From Bacteroidales bacterium (GTDB lineage Bacteria; Bacteroidota; Bacteroidia; Bacteroidales; WCHB1-69), in contig JAQUGA010000049.1 in assembly GCA_028684405.1 (NCBI GenBank), forward strand, positions 1 through 12,853: 12,853 nt of DNA, read 5' to 3'. The position numbers and the translations under genes were made by a program. How positions within the stretch are numbered: position 1 is the stretch's first letter; each line of letters opens with the position of its first letter. Under the pieces are notes generated by a model, which ran no database searches, was not told the origin of the DNA, and was given only the letters and a program-made list of their open reading frames with translations. Below, in pieces: positions 5,629-12,853 of the stretch.

Positions 5629-7017
5629 CTACTTTCCAATGCAAAAACGGCTAAAAATGGCATCCAAAACGTCGTTTGAGGTCACTTCGCCGGTAATACT
5701 ACCAATGTGATATAAACAATCTTTAACGTCGATAGCGATTAAATCTGTTGGGATTTGGTTTTCAAAAGCTTCAAAAATATTCTCAATGGCTTGTTCGGCT
5801 TTTTGGAGTGATTCAAAATGTCGGATATTGGTAAGCACCGTGTTTTCTGAATACGTATCCATTTTGGCCGAATCCACTAGAATATTTTTTAATTCTTGAA
5901 TGTTCTCCTTGCGTTTTGCCGACATGAAAACAGTTTCAATATTGACAAAATCTTTGAAATGAGAAGGAGTTTGGTTTAATAAATCAATTTTATTGGCAAT
6001 CACGATGAACTTTTTCTCAGGATTGCTAATGTTTTGTCTGAAATCCGATAGCTCTTCAGAAATTTCATCAAAGCTAGTTTTATTAATATCAACAATATAG
6101 AGGATGATGTCGGCTTGCTCAATCTTTTTGTACGTAATATCAATTCCCAAATTTTCGATGGTGTCATCCGTTTTTCGCAATCCAGCAGTATCTATAAATC
6201 GAAAATTAATGCCATCAATTACAACTACATCTTCAAGCGCATCGCGAGTAGTGCCAGGAATATCTGTAACAATCGCTCTTTCTTCATTTAGTAATAGATT
6301 CAATAATGTTGATTTTCCAACATTTGGTTTGCCAACAATAGCTACAGGAATTCCATTTTTAATAACATTTCCTAGACTAAAAGATTCTTTAAGTTTTAAT
6401 AATTCAGATTTAATATTTTTTAAAACGTCCATCATTTGCGATCGGTCAGCAAATTCAACATCTTCTTCGCTAAAATCGAGTTCAAGTTCAATTAGAGCGG
6501 AAAAATCAATAAGTTGTGATCGAAGTTTTTGCAAATCGCTCGAAAAACCACCGCGCATTTGATTCATGGCTACATGATGAGCCGCTTGTGTATTGGATGC
6601 AATAATATCTGCCACCGCTTCGGCTTGAAGCAAGTCCATTTTGCCATTTGCAAAAGCTCGCATCGTAAATTCACCTGCTTTGGCCAATCGAATATCATGT
6701 TTTATAAGCAATTCCAAAATTGTTTTTTGAATGTAATACGAGCCATGACAGTAGATTTCAACGCTGTCTTCGCCAGTGTAGGAGTGGGGACACCTGTACC
6801 ACGCCAACATGCATTCGTCGATAATCTCATTCTCATCCTTGATTTGAACAAACTCAAGACCTCTTTTCAGCTGGCTTTCCAATGCTTTAGAAAGCTTTTT
6901 GGAGGAGGTGATTTTTTTTGCTGCTTCAAAAGATTTTTCGCCCGAAATACGTATAATAGCAATGGCTCCCGTGCCATTGGGTGTCGCTATTGAACAAATG
7001 GTTTCTGAATTTATCAT
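5629..7017 (-). CDS. mnmE: tRNA modification GTPase MnmE
   Basis: 462 residues when started at the ATG complementary to 7015-7017, giving the family N-terminus M-I-N-S-E-T-I-C-S-I-A-T-P. An in-frame start 11 codons earlier (7050) would add a non-conserved extension. With MnmG it installs the cnm5/cmnm5 group on U34 of certain tRNAs. The N-terminal folate-binding domain is followed by a helical domain with an inserted G domain: P-loop G229-K-P-N-V-G-K-S-T237, T-T-R-D switch, D276-T-A-G, and N342-K-I-D. The C-terminal C459-I-G-K is the conserved catalytic-region tail, so the protein is complete. It is transcribed alone on the minus strand, divergent from the transporter gene; no convincing promoter or terminator was found for it. 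Confidence 0.96.
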   Translation of the reverse strand: MINSETICSIATPNGTGAIAIIRISGEKSFEAAKKITSSKKLSKALESQLKRGLEFVQIKDENEIIDECMLAWYRCPHSYTGEDSVEIYCHGSYYIQKTILELLIKHDIRLAKAGEFTMRAFANGKMDLLQAEAVADIIASNTQAAHHVAMNQMRGGFSSDLQKLRSQLIDFSALIELELDFSEEDVEFADRSQMMDVLKNIKSELLKLKESFSLGNVIKNGIPVAIVGKPNVGKSTLLNLLLNEERAIVTDIPGTTRDALEDVVVIDGINFRFIDTAGLRKTDDTIENLGIDITYKKIEQADIILYIVDINKTSFDEISEELSDFRQNISNPEKKFIVIANKIDLLNQTPSHFKDFVNIETVFMSAKRKENIQELKNILVDSAKMDTYSENTVLTNIRHFESLQKAEQAIENIFEAFENQIPTDLIAIDVKDCLYHIGSITGEVTSNDVLDAIFSRFCIGK

Positions 7018-7086
7018 GATATTTTTGGCTTTTAATATATTTAACAACAATATTGATTATTTCTTTTTTATTTTGTACTAGGCATA

Positions 7087-7133
7087 TTTGTATAATTTCT
7101 TTATACGAATAAATGCTACAATTGGATACAATT
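7087..7133. promoter_or_regulatory. Operator-like repeats between mnmE and transporter
   Basis: An inverted repeat, TTTGTATAA (7087-7095) and TTATACGAA (7101-7109), matches at 8 of 9 positions around a 5-bp spacer. It is followed by a direct repeat of TACAATT (7117-7123 and 7127-7133) with a 10-bp period. The 135-bp divergent spacer is the place where a regulator would bind; the binding protein is unknown, and AT richness raises the chance of coincidence. Confidence 0.35.
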
Positions 7134-7152
7134 ATAACTAAAAAAACATATA

Positions 7153-8748
7153 GTGTACTTTGATCTTCCTGATTCTGCATATTTTTTTCTGTTCCTAATC
7201 ATTTCGACAGGTTTGATTATTGGACGTTTGAAGATAAAATCCATCTCATTGGATTTTTCTGCTGTCATTTTTGTTGCTCTGATTTTAGGACATTATGGAG
7301 TAGAAATTCCCAAAATTATTCAGGATTTGGGTTTGTTGTTTTTCATCTTCACTATTGGTATTCAAGCCGGACCGGGCTTTGTTCAGTCTCTTAAGCACAA
7401 TGGTTTGAAATATATTAGTTTAGCATTGGTAATTATAAGTGTTGGTTTAATATCAAGCATCTTTTCTATTTACTTTTTCGGAATAGACGTTTCTTTGATG
7501 ACTGGAATTTTTAATGGTGCTTTAACCAGTACTCCGGGTCTGGCTGCTGCCATCGAAGCAACCCATTCGCCAAATGCTGCCATTGGTTATGGAATTGCCT
7601 ATCCAGTTGGCGTTATTGGAGTGGTCTTGTTTGTGTCACTCATCCCAAAAGTTTTAAAAATTGACCTGAAAAAAACAGAATTAGAGTATGAATTAAACAT
7701 GAAAATGTCGCATCCAAATATTGTAACTCGACATTTTTCGGTGACCAATACCGAAGTTCTTAATAAGCCTTTTGTGGAGCTTAAAAAACATCCTCAATCT
7801 GTACACTGTAATGCCATAAGTATCCACAGAGGCGAAAAAACAATTATTCCGAACAAAAATTTTTGTTTGCAAATTGGCGATGTAATTACGGTTATTGGAA
7901 GAGAAGAAGAGATGATTGAAGTGCAAAAATACATTGGTCCAGAAACTCAAAGAACATCGCTTAAATCAGGCACTCAGGATGTTCACTGGCTTTTGGTAAC
8001 CAACAAAGCAATCATCAATAAAAGCATAGAATCTCTGCAGTTTTTTGAAAACTTTAATGCTTCTATAGCTATTTTACGTAGAAGCGGAATCGATATTACC
8101 CCAGATCCAAAAACCCACATTCGTTTTGGTGACCGATTGCTTATTGCTGCCGATAAATCAACCATGAAAAATGTAGCAACATTTATTGGAAATGATACCA
8201 ATCGCTTATCCGAAACTGACTTTTTGCCCATTACTTTAGGAATCATTTTAGGTATTTTGCTGGGAAGCATCTCTTTTCAATTTTCCCAATCATTCACTTT
8301 CTCATTGGGCATTACAGGCGGTGTTTTAATATCTGCACTGGTGTTAAGTGGAATTGGAAAAACAGGTCCCATTATCTGGACGATGTCCAGCAATGCCAAC
8401 TTTCTACTACGCGAATTGGGATTGCTCATGTTTTTAACTGCCGTGGGATGCAATGCTGGTTCAGATTTAGTGGAAACCATTGAAAATCAAGGTTTTTTAC
8501 TGTTTGGAATCGGAGCAATCATTACTATTCTTCCTTTGATTATAGGTTGGTGGTTGGGATACAAAGTTTTTAAAATTAACCCATTGGCTTTGCTTGGATT
8601 GATTACTGGTGGAATGACAAGTACACCTGGACTGGGTGCAGCAGCCAAACTCAGTGACACCAACATTCCTCAAATTGCATATGCAACCATTTATCCTTTT
8701 GCACTGGTTAGCATGATTTTATTCTCTAAAATATTAGCTGCCTTTTAA
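7153..8748 (+). CDS. AspT/YidE/YbjL-family transporter with two TrkA-C domains
   Basis: 531 residues in the inner membrane. Two homologous membrane halves (about 5-175 and 357-531) each carry the family motif T-S-T-P-G-L (T125-S126-T127-P128-G129 and T489-S490-T491-P492-G493), in the AspT/YidE/YbjL duplication style of the aspartate:alanine exchanger family. Between them lie two soluble TrkA-C/RCK-C domains (about 195-262 and 277-350), presumed ligand-sensing. The substrate is unknown; aspartate/alanine exchange should not be assumed. The start is GTG at 7153: upstream in-frame stops at 7135 and 7093 leave no ATG, and GTG gives the expected short N-terminus. It leads a three-gene run, ending 15 bp before the DUF5916 gene. 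Confidence 0.9.
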   Translation: MYFDLPDSAYFFLFLIISTGLIIGRLKIKSISLDFSAVIFVALILGHYGVEIPKIIQDLGLLFFIFTIGIQAGPGFVQSLKHNGLKYISLALVIISVGLISSIFSIYFFGIDVSLMTGIFNGALTSTPGLAAAIEATHSPNAAIGYGIAYPVGVIGVVLFVSLIPKVLKIDLKKTELEYELNMKMSHPNIVTRHFSVTNTEVLNKPFVELKKHPQSVHCNAISIHRGEKTIIPNKNFCLQIGDVITVIGREEEMIEVQKYIGPETQRTSLKSGTQDVHWLLVTNKAIINKSIESLQFFENFNASIAILRRSGIDITPDPKTHIRFGDRLLIAADKSTMKNVATFIGNDTNRLSETDFLPITLGIILGILLGSISFQFSQSFTFSLGITGGVLISALVLSGIGKTGPIIWTMSSNANFLLRELGLLMFLTAVGCNAGSDLVETIENQGFLLFGIGAIITILPLIIGWWLGYKVFKINPLALLGLITGGMTSTPGLGAAAKLSDTNIPQIAYATIYPFALVSMILFSKILAAF

Positions 8749-8763
8749 GCCATCCTCGATTTT

Positions 8764-11193
8764 ATGAAAAGAAACTTATTCTTCCTTTATCTATTTTTTT
8801 ATTTACTCCCTTCAGTGGCTCAAAACAGCGAAAAAATTATCTTTACGCGAACCGAAAAAGCACCTGAAATTGATGGTTTAATTGATGACGATGTTTGGCA
8901 AAAAACAGAAAAAGTAAGTGGTTTTAAACAAACTGAACCTTTCTGGGGTGCGTCTCCCACGCAAGAAACGGAGGTTTGGATTCTTTACGACAATCGTGCC
9001 TTGTACATTGCTGCAAAAATAATTGAAAATAGCTCTGATGGCATTTCCCGGCAAGTTGGAATGAGAGATAATGATGATTTGCATGCCGATTATTTTGCTT
9101 TTGAATTTGATCCTTTCGGACAAATGCAAGATGCATACTATTTTATGCTAACTGCTTCTGGCGTACAAGCAGAATGGCGAAGAAGCGATGAATCTTACAA
9201 TGCCGTTTGGAAAAGCAAAGTGAATATTAATGATCAAGGCTGGACCCTGGAAATGGAAATCCCTTTTTCTGCTTTTTCATTCCCAAAAACCGAAGTGCAA
9301 AACTGGAGAGTTCAGTTTTATAGATACATTAGAAGGGAACGTGAATTGTCGGAATGGAAACTTGCTAAACAATTGGATGATAATGATATAAAATACTGGG
9401 CTAAAAGTGATGGTTTAAGCGAAATAGATCCTCCTTTGCGACTTTTTCTGCATCCGTATGCCAACATTGCTCTAACGGGGATACCCAATCAAAATGGGAA
9501 TTTAAACTGGTCGAATTCTGCCAAAGGAGGCTTGGATATGAAATGGGGAATCAATCAAAGTTATACTTTGGATGTCTCTTTGCTTCCGGATTTTTCACAA
9601 GTACAATCCGATAATTTGGTCAAAAACTTGTCTGCTTTTGAAGTTGCTTACAGCGAAAACAGACCTTTTTTTAATGAATCAATTTCTTTTTTTAATAAAG
9701 GAGACTTACTCTATTCTCGAAGAATAGGAAAACAAGCTTCTGCTTATAAATCTGTTTATACATCTTTAGACTCCAACGAACATTTGATTTCAAATCCGGC
9801 AACAGCCCCCTTAATCAATGCTTTTAAATTGTATGGTCGCAATGAAAAAGGCTTGGCTGTTGGTGTTTTCAACGCCATTACAAACAAGACAGAAGCCATT
9901 ATTGAAGCCGATGATTTATCCAGAAGAAAAATCCAAACAGAACCGCTCACAAATTACACCTTGTTTGTAATTGATCAGGCTTTTAGAAATAAATCAAATC
10001 TCTTTTTTAGCAATGCTAATACCATTCGCCAAGGAGATGAAATTCAAGCCAATGTTTCGGCTTTAGGCGGTTCCTATTACTTCGGAAATGGGCAATACAA
10101 AGCATATTTGTTAGGCGGAATGAGTCGTCGTTCAAAAATGGGAGAACAATTTTGGAATAAATCGGCTTCCGAAGGAATAAAATACGATATCTCACTCGGA
10201 AAGGTGAGTGGAAAATGGATCTATTCTTTAACTCAAAATGTAAAAGATAAACACTACAACCCCAATGATTTAGGCGTAAATTTCAGAAATGATGAATCAG
10301 CCAATAATATTACGATAAGTCGCCGTGTTCAAACGCCATTTTGGAAATTGCTAAGTTTTAATCAGACTTTATACATCGACTATGCGTATCGTTTATCGAC
10401 ATTAAAACAGACAGAAAATGCGATTCGGTACTGGTTTATAGCAAAAACCCGAAATCATTTAAGTATTTGGTCCGAATCTGCTTGGCATCCTTTTCAATAT
10501 TATGATTATTACGAAGCTCGAAAAGCAGGTGCATATTATTTATCACCAAGATATTTTGAATCGTATTTGAATTTTTCTAGCGATTATCGCCGTCCTTTCG
10601 CTTTGGATGGTAGTTACAGTCACGCTTATTTCTATGATTTCAATGGAAATAATCATTCGTTTACCATTACACCTGTTTTGAGAATTGGCAACAATGTTCA
10701 AATGAAATTAAAAAATACATATTCCGTAAATATGGGACAAAGAGGTTTTGCTGGAGAATTGTTGGATGAATCCATCGTTTTTGGAAAAAGACTGGTGAAT
10801 ACAATAGAAAATTCATACAACATCAATTGTATGATTTCCAATCGTTTAGGATTGAGTTTTAAAGGTCGTTACTATTGGTCGCAAGGGGAGTATTCCGATT
10901 TTTATAAATTGCAGAACGATGGAACTTTGGGAAAAGCCTTGGTCAATTTTGATGAGAATTATGATTTTACCTATTCTGTCTTTAATATTGATTTGACTTT
11001 GCAATGGGAATTTGCTCCTGGTAGCATGCTCTTTTTTACCTATAAAAATGAGTTTATCAATGAATTATTAAATGCTGATAAAACCTATTTAGACTATATG
11101 AGATACGGCTTTAATGCAGAACAAAATTTCACTTTTGCATTAAAATTAATTTATCATTTTGATGTGGGAACACTATTAAGTCGAAAAAAATAA
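8764..11193 (+). CDS. CBM9-like / DUF5916 outer-membrane barrel protein
   Basis: 809 residues. A Sec signal peptide (residues 1-19, cleavage after S-V-A before Q20) precedes a carbohydrate-binding family 9-like domain (about 30-220) opening with the typical E-I-D-G-x-I-D-D-D-V-W at 35-45. The remainder is a long run of alternating aromatic beta strands (about 230-800), matching the DUF5916 family predicted to form an outer-membrane barrel. It has no T9SS sorting domain. These proteins are widespread in Bacteroidota and their substrate is not known. It lies between the transporter and a lolD-type gene with gaps of 15 and 28 bp, suggesting co-transcription. A TAnnTTTG-like octamer just before lolD has no -33 partner. 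Confidence 0.88.
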   Translation: MKRNLFFLYLFFYLLPSVAQNSEKIIFTRTEKAPEIDGLIDDDVWQKTEKVSGFKQTEPFWGASPTQETEVWILYDNRALYIAAKIIENSSDGISRQVGMRDNDDLHADYFAFEFDPFGQMQDAYYFMLTASGVQAEWRRSDESYNAVWKSKVNINDQGWTLEMEIPFSAFSFPKTEVQNWRVQFYRYIRRERELSEWKLAKQLDDNDIKYWAKSDGLSEIDPPLRLFLHPYANIALTGIPNQNGNLNWSNSAKGGLDMKWGINQSYTLDVSLLPDFSQVQSDNLVKNLSAFEVAYSENRPFFNESISFFNKGDLLYSRRIGKQASAYKSVYTSLDSNEHLISNPATAPLINAFKLYGRNEKGLAVGVFNAITNKTEAIIEADDLSRRKIQTEPLTNYTLFVIDQAFRNKSNLFFSNANTIRQGDEIQANVSALGGSYYFGNGQYKAYLLGGMSRRSKMGEQFWNKSASEGIKYDISLGKVSGKWIYSLTQNVKDKHYNPNDLGVNFRNDESANNITISRRVQTPFWKLLSFNQTLYIDYAYRLSTLKQTENAIRYWFIAKTRNHLSIWSESAWHPFQYYDYYEARKAGAYYLSPRYFESYLNFSSDYRRPFALDGSYSHAYFYDFNGNNHSFTITPVLRIGNNVQMKLKNTYSVNMGQRGFAGELLDESIVFGKRLVNTIENSYNINCMISNRLGLSFKGRYYWSQGEYSDFYKLQNDGTLGKALVNFDENYDFTYSVFNIDLTLQWEFAPGSMLFFTYKNEFINELLNADKTYLDYMRYGFNAEQNFTFALKLIYHFDVGTLLSRKK

Positions 11194-11221
11194 TTAGGTT
11201 TGCATGAATTAAAATAATTAT

Positions 11222-11875
11222 ATGATTGTCATTGAAAATTTAAAAAAATCATACGGAAGTTTAGATGTCTTAAAAGGCATTAATTTACAAATTTCCGAAT
11301 CACAGATTGTGAGTATAGTAGGGGCTTCTGGTGCCGGAAAATCTACTTTGCTTCATATTATTGGAACATTGGACAAACCCAACTCTGGAAAAGTTTTATT
11401 TAATGGAATGGATATTTTTTCGATGAATGACAAACAGATTTCCAATTTTCGCAACAAAAATATCGGTTTTGTTTTTCAATTTCATCATTTATTACCTGAA
11501 TTTACTGCTTTGGAAAACATTTCTATGCCTGCCTACATTGCTGGAACGGCAAAAAAAGAAGCGGACGAAAAGGCTTTGGAATTGCTCTCCTTATTTGGAT
11601 TAACCGAAAGAGCACAACATAAACCATCCGAATTATCGGGCGGTGAACAACAACGAGTAGCCGTTGCCAGAGCCTTGATTAACAATCCTTCGGTAATTAT
11701 GGCTGACGAACCTTCTGGAAATTTAGATTCTAAAAATGCCCGTGAACTTCATGAGCTGTTTTTTGATTTGAGAGATCGCTTCAAACAAACTTTTATCATT
11801 GTAACCCACAATCAAGAACTGGCTGCAATGGCCGATCGGTGCATACAAATGAAAGATGGTTTGGTTGTTGGGTAG
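11222..11875 (+). CDS. lolD: LolD-type lipoprotein-release ABC ATPase
   Basis: 217 residues, the usual length for a stand-alone LolD/FtsE/MacB-class nucleotide-binding subunit. It carries Walker A G34-A-S-G-A-G-K-S-T42, a Q-loop within F-V-F-Q-F-H-H-L-L-P-E-F, signature L138-S-G-G-E-Q-Q-R, Walker B ending D162-E163, and the H-loop H196. The F-Q-F-H-H-L-L-P-E-F-T-A-L-E-N stretch is the hallmark that points to LolD rather than MacB or FtsE. It would power extraction of outer-membrane lipoproteins from the inner membrane with LolC/LolE-type permeases, which are not in this window. It is the last gene of the + strand run and ends 18 bp before a strong terminator. Confidence 0.88.
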   Translation: MIVIENLKKSYGSLDVLKGINLQISESQIVSIVGASGAGKSTLLHIIGTLDKPNSGKVLFNGMDIFSMNDKQISNFRNKNIGFVFQFHHLLPEFTALENISMPAYIAGTAKKEADEKALELLSLFGLTERAQHKPSELSGGEQQRVAVARALINNPSVIMADEPSGNLDSKNARELHELFFDLRDRFKQTFIIVTHNQELAAMADRCIQMKDGLVVG

Positions 11876-11893
11876 TGCTAATATCGGAACTTT

Positions 11894-11927
11894 AAAAGGT
11901 GATTATCAATAGATAATCACCTTTTTT
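11894..11927. terminator. Convergent terminator overlapping the end of the PKD gene
   Basis: A perfect 14-bp stem, AAAAGGTGATTATC (11894-11907) with GATAATCACCTTTT (11912-11925), around a 4-nt loop and followed by T6 (11922-11927). On the + strand it terminates lolD. On the minus strand the same hairpin encodes the last residues K-V-I-I-Y and the stop codon of the PKD protein, and it is followed there by only four T. Confidence 0.9.
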
Positions 11928-12853
11928 GTTATTTGTGTTTTTTCTGTTTCTAGTTTTATTAAATAGACTCCTTTGGCTATTGTTGAAATATTCCAGCGAA
12001 TCGTATTTTGTGAGTTTTCCAAAACTTCAAGTTTTTTCACTTTTATTTTTTGTCCAACAGTGTTGAAAAGAGTTACTGTGCAATGACCATCTGTTAGATT
12101 TTCAATATCAACAAATAGCTCGTTTGAAGCAGGGTTTGGATAAATATGCAAACTGTTTTCGGTATTGTATTCTGAAATATTTGTTGAAGGAAAAACGGTA
12201 ATGTAAAGGTCTTTTTTCAAGAACCCCGAACCAAAAGTATTGTTTGCGATAAGAGATACATAATAGGTTCCTTCCAAATTGTATTGAATATTAGCTGGGT
12301 TTGCATCATTAGAAAAACTTGGCGTGCCTCCTTCAAAATCCCAAATCCATTCTGTTGGGGAATTTGTAGATAAATCTGTAAAATTAATAGTGCTGCCTAC
12401 AGATATATTTGTGTTTGTAGCAGTAAAATCAACAACAGGAGCATTTCCAGATAATGTTACTATAATATATCCTGTTTTCAATTCCGTATCGCTTCCAAAT
12501 GCATTGGTGGCAACTAGAGTAACATTGTAAACCCCAGGCGTATTGTAAATAATATTGGAAGGGTTTTGACTGGTGGATGAAGCAGGAGTGCCTCCTTCAA
12601 AAATCCAAACCCAGCTTGTGGGGGTATTGGTTGACAAATCTGTAAAGTTGACAGAGCTTCCAGCATTTATTGTTGTTTGATTGGCTGTAAAATTAGCAAC
12701 AGGTTCTGTTCCAGCTGCATTAACTGTAATATATCCTGTTTTCAATTCCGTATCGCTTCCAAATGCATTGGTGGCAACTAGAGTAACATTGTAAACCCCA
12801 GGCGTATTGTAAATAATATTGGAAGGGTTTTGACTGGTGGATGAAGCAGGAGT
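11906..12853 (-). CDS. PKD-repeat protein with T9SS C-terminal sorting domain, 5' part beyond window
   Basis: The frame is open to the right edge, so only the C-terminal 315 residues are visible; the TTG at 12745 is not a start. From the edge: the second half of one PKD-like repeat, a full repeat (about residues 52-139), another full repeat (about 140-225), then a type IX secretion sorting domain (about 235-315) with the L-H-I-Y-P-N-P opening, a G-Q-K-I-type turn and G-V-Y-L-I-K near the end. Repeats have an 88-residue period and the Bacteroidota variant core F-T-D-L-S-T-N-x-P-T-x-W and F-E-G-G-T-P. Such proteins are exported across the outer membrane and cleaved or anchored at the surface; the N-terminal part, which would define function (adhesin, peptidase, glycosidase), is not seen. 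Confidence 0.9.
   Translation of the reverse strand, partial: TPASSTSQNPSNIIYNTPGVYNVTLVATNAFGSDTELKTGYITVNAAGTEPVANFTANQTTINAGSSVNFTDLSTNTPTSWVWIFEGGTPASSTSQNPSNIIYNTPGVYNVTLVATNAFGSDTELKTGYIIVTLSGNAPVVDFTATNTNISVGSTINFTDLSTNSPTEWIWDFEGGTPSFSNDANPANIQYNLEGTYYVSLIANNTFGSGFLKKDLYITVFPSTNISEYNTENSLHIYPNPASNELFVDIENLTDGHCTVTLFNTVGQKIKVKKLEVLENSQNTIRWNISTIAKGVYLIKLETEKTQITKKVIIY
12463..12589. repeat. 127-bp perfect direct repeat, copy 1
   Basis: Base-for-base identical to 12727-12853, offset 264 bp (88 codons, in frame). It covers the end of one PKD repeat unit and the linker to the next. Confidence 0.97.
12727..12853. repeat. 127-bp perfect direct repeat, copy 2, cut by window edge
   Basis: Identical to 12463-12589 up to the last base of the window, so the true repeat may be longer and more copies may follow to the right. 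Confidence 0.97.

Noticed and set aside
6104..6993. Long + strand ORFs inside mnmE
   Set aside because: They are antisense to a fully conserved gene, show no family resemblance and have no promoter.
7018..7050. Longer mnmE start at 7050
   Set aside because: The 11 extra residues are not part of the MnmE N-terminus; the ATG at 7017 places the conserved T-I-C-x-I-A-T-P at the normal position.
11195..11202. TAGGTTTG as a private promoter for lolD
   Set aside because: It fits TAnnTTTG but has no TTG 17-23 bp upstream, lacks the GTGG context and lies only 20 bp before the ATG; AT-rich chance match is more likely.
12743..12745. Start of the PKD gene at 12745
   Set aside because: The codon is TTG inside a PKD repeat, and the frame continues to the window edge through an identical repeat copy.
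12463..12853. CRISPR-like repeat array
   Set aside because: The repeats are long, in frame and encode PKD domains; there are no short palindromic repeats or spacers.

Overview
The window looks like chromosomal DNA of a member of the Bacteroidota. The evidence is AT-rich sequence, A-rich leaders without Shine-Dalgarno motifs, promoter candidates of the TTG-N17-23-TAnnTTTG type, lipoproteins with charged surface-export-like residues after the lipobox Cys, a CBM9-like/DUF5916 outer-membrane protein, and a PKD-repeat protein ending in a type IX secretion sorting domain. I cannot resolve class or genus. No rRNA, tRNA, CRISPR array, transposase or phage gene was seen.

Layout. 1-1198 is a nearly complete lipoprotein gene, propeller-like, whose ATG straddles the left edge; a strong terminator follows. 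1375-2340 holds two tandem paralogous PepSY-like lipoproteins, followed by a terminator. 2589-2930 is a YjdM/PhnA zinc-ribbon protein with a good promoter. 2931-3327 is a gene-free, hairpin-dense block with up to four inverted repeats, two of them convincing terminators; the second runs directly into a promoter -7 motif. 3328-5418 carries rmuC and a small DEDDh (DnaQ-like) 3'-5' exonuclease in the same orientation. 5419-5628 has an apparently orphan + strand promoter facing the 3' end of mnmE. 5629-7017 (minus) is mnmE. A short divergent spacer with operator-like repeats separates it from a + strand run at 7153-11875: an AspT/YidE-type transporter, a CBM9-like/DUF5916 barrel protein and a LolD-type ABC ATPase, with gaps of 15 and 28 bp. 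Convergent with it, and sharing a terminator hairpin, is the 3' end of a PKD/T9SS secreted protein (11906 to the right edge, minus).

How they fit together. Most genes are either envelope functions (surface lipoproteins, transporter, outer-membrane barrel, lipoprotein-release ATPase, secreted adhesin-like protein) or conserved nucleic-acid housekeeping (RmuC, exonuclease, MnmE). I see no clear new multi-gene system. The points most worth a second look are the shared promoter/start-site motif, including its orphan copy that may drive a small structured RNA; the hairpin block at 2975-3242; the 127-bp perfect repeat in the PKD gene; and the terminator that is also the last codons of that gene.
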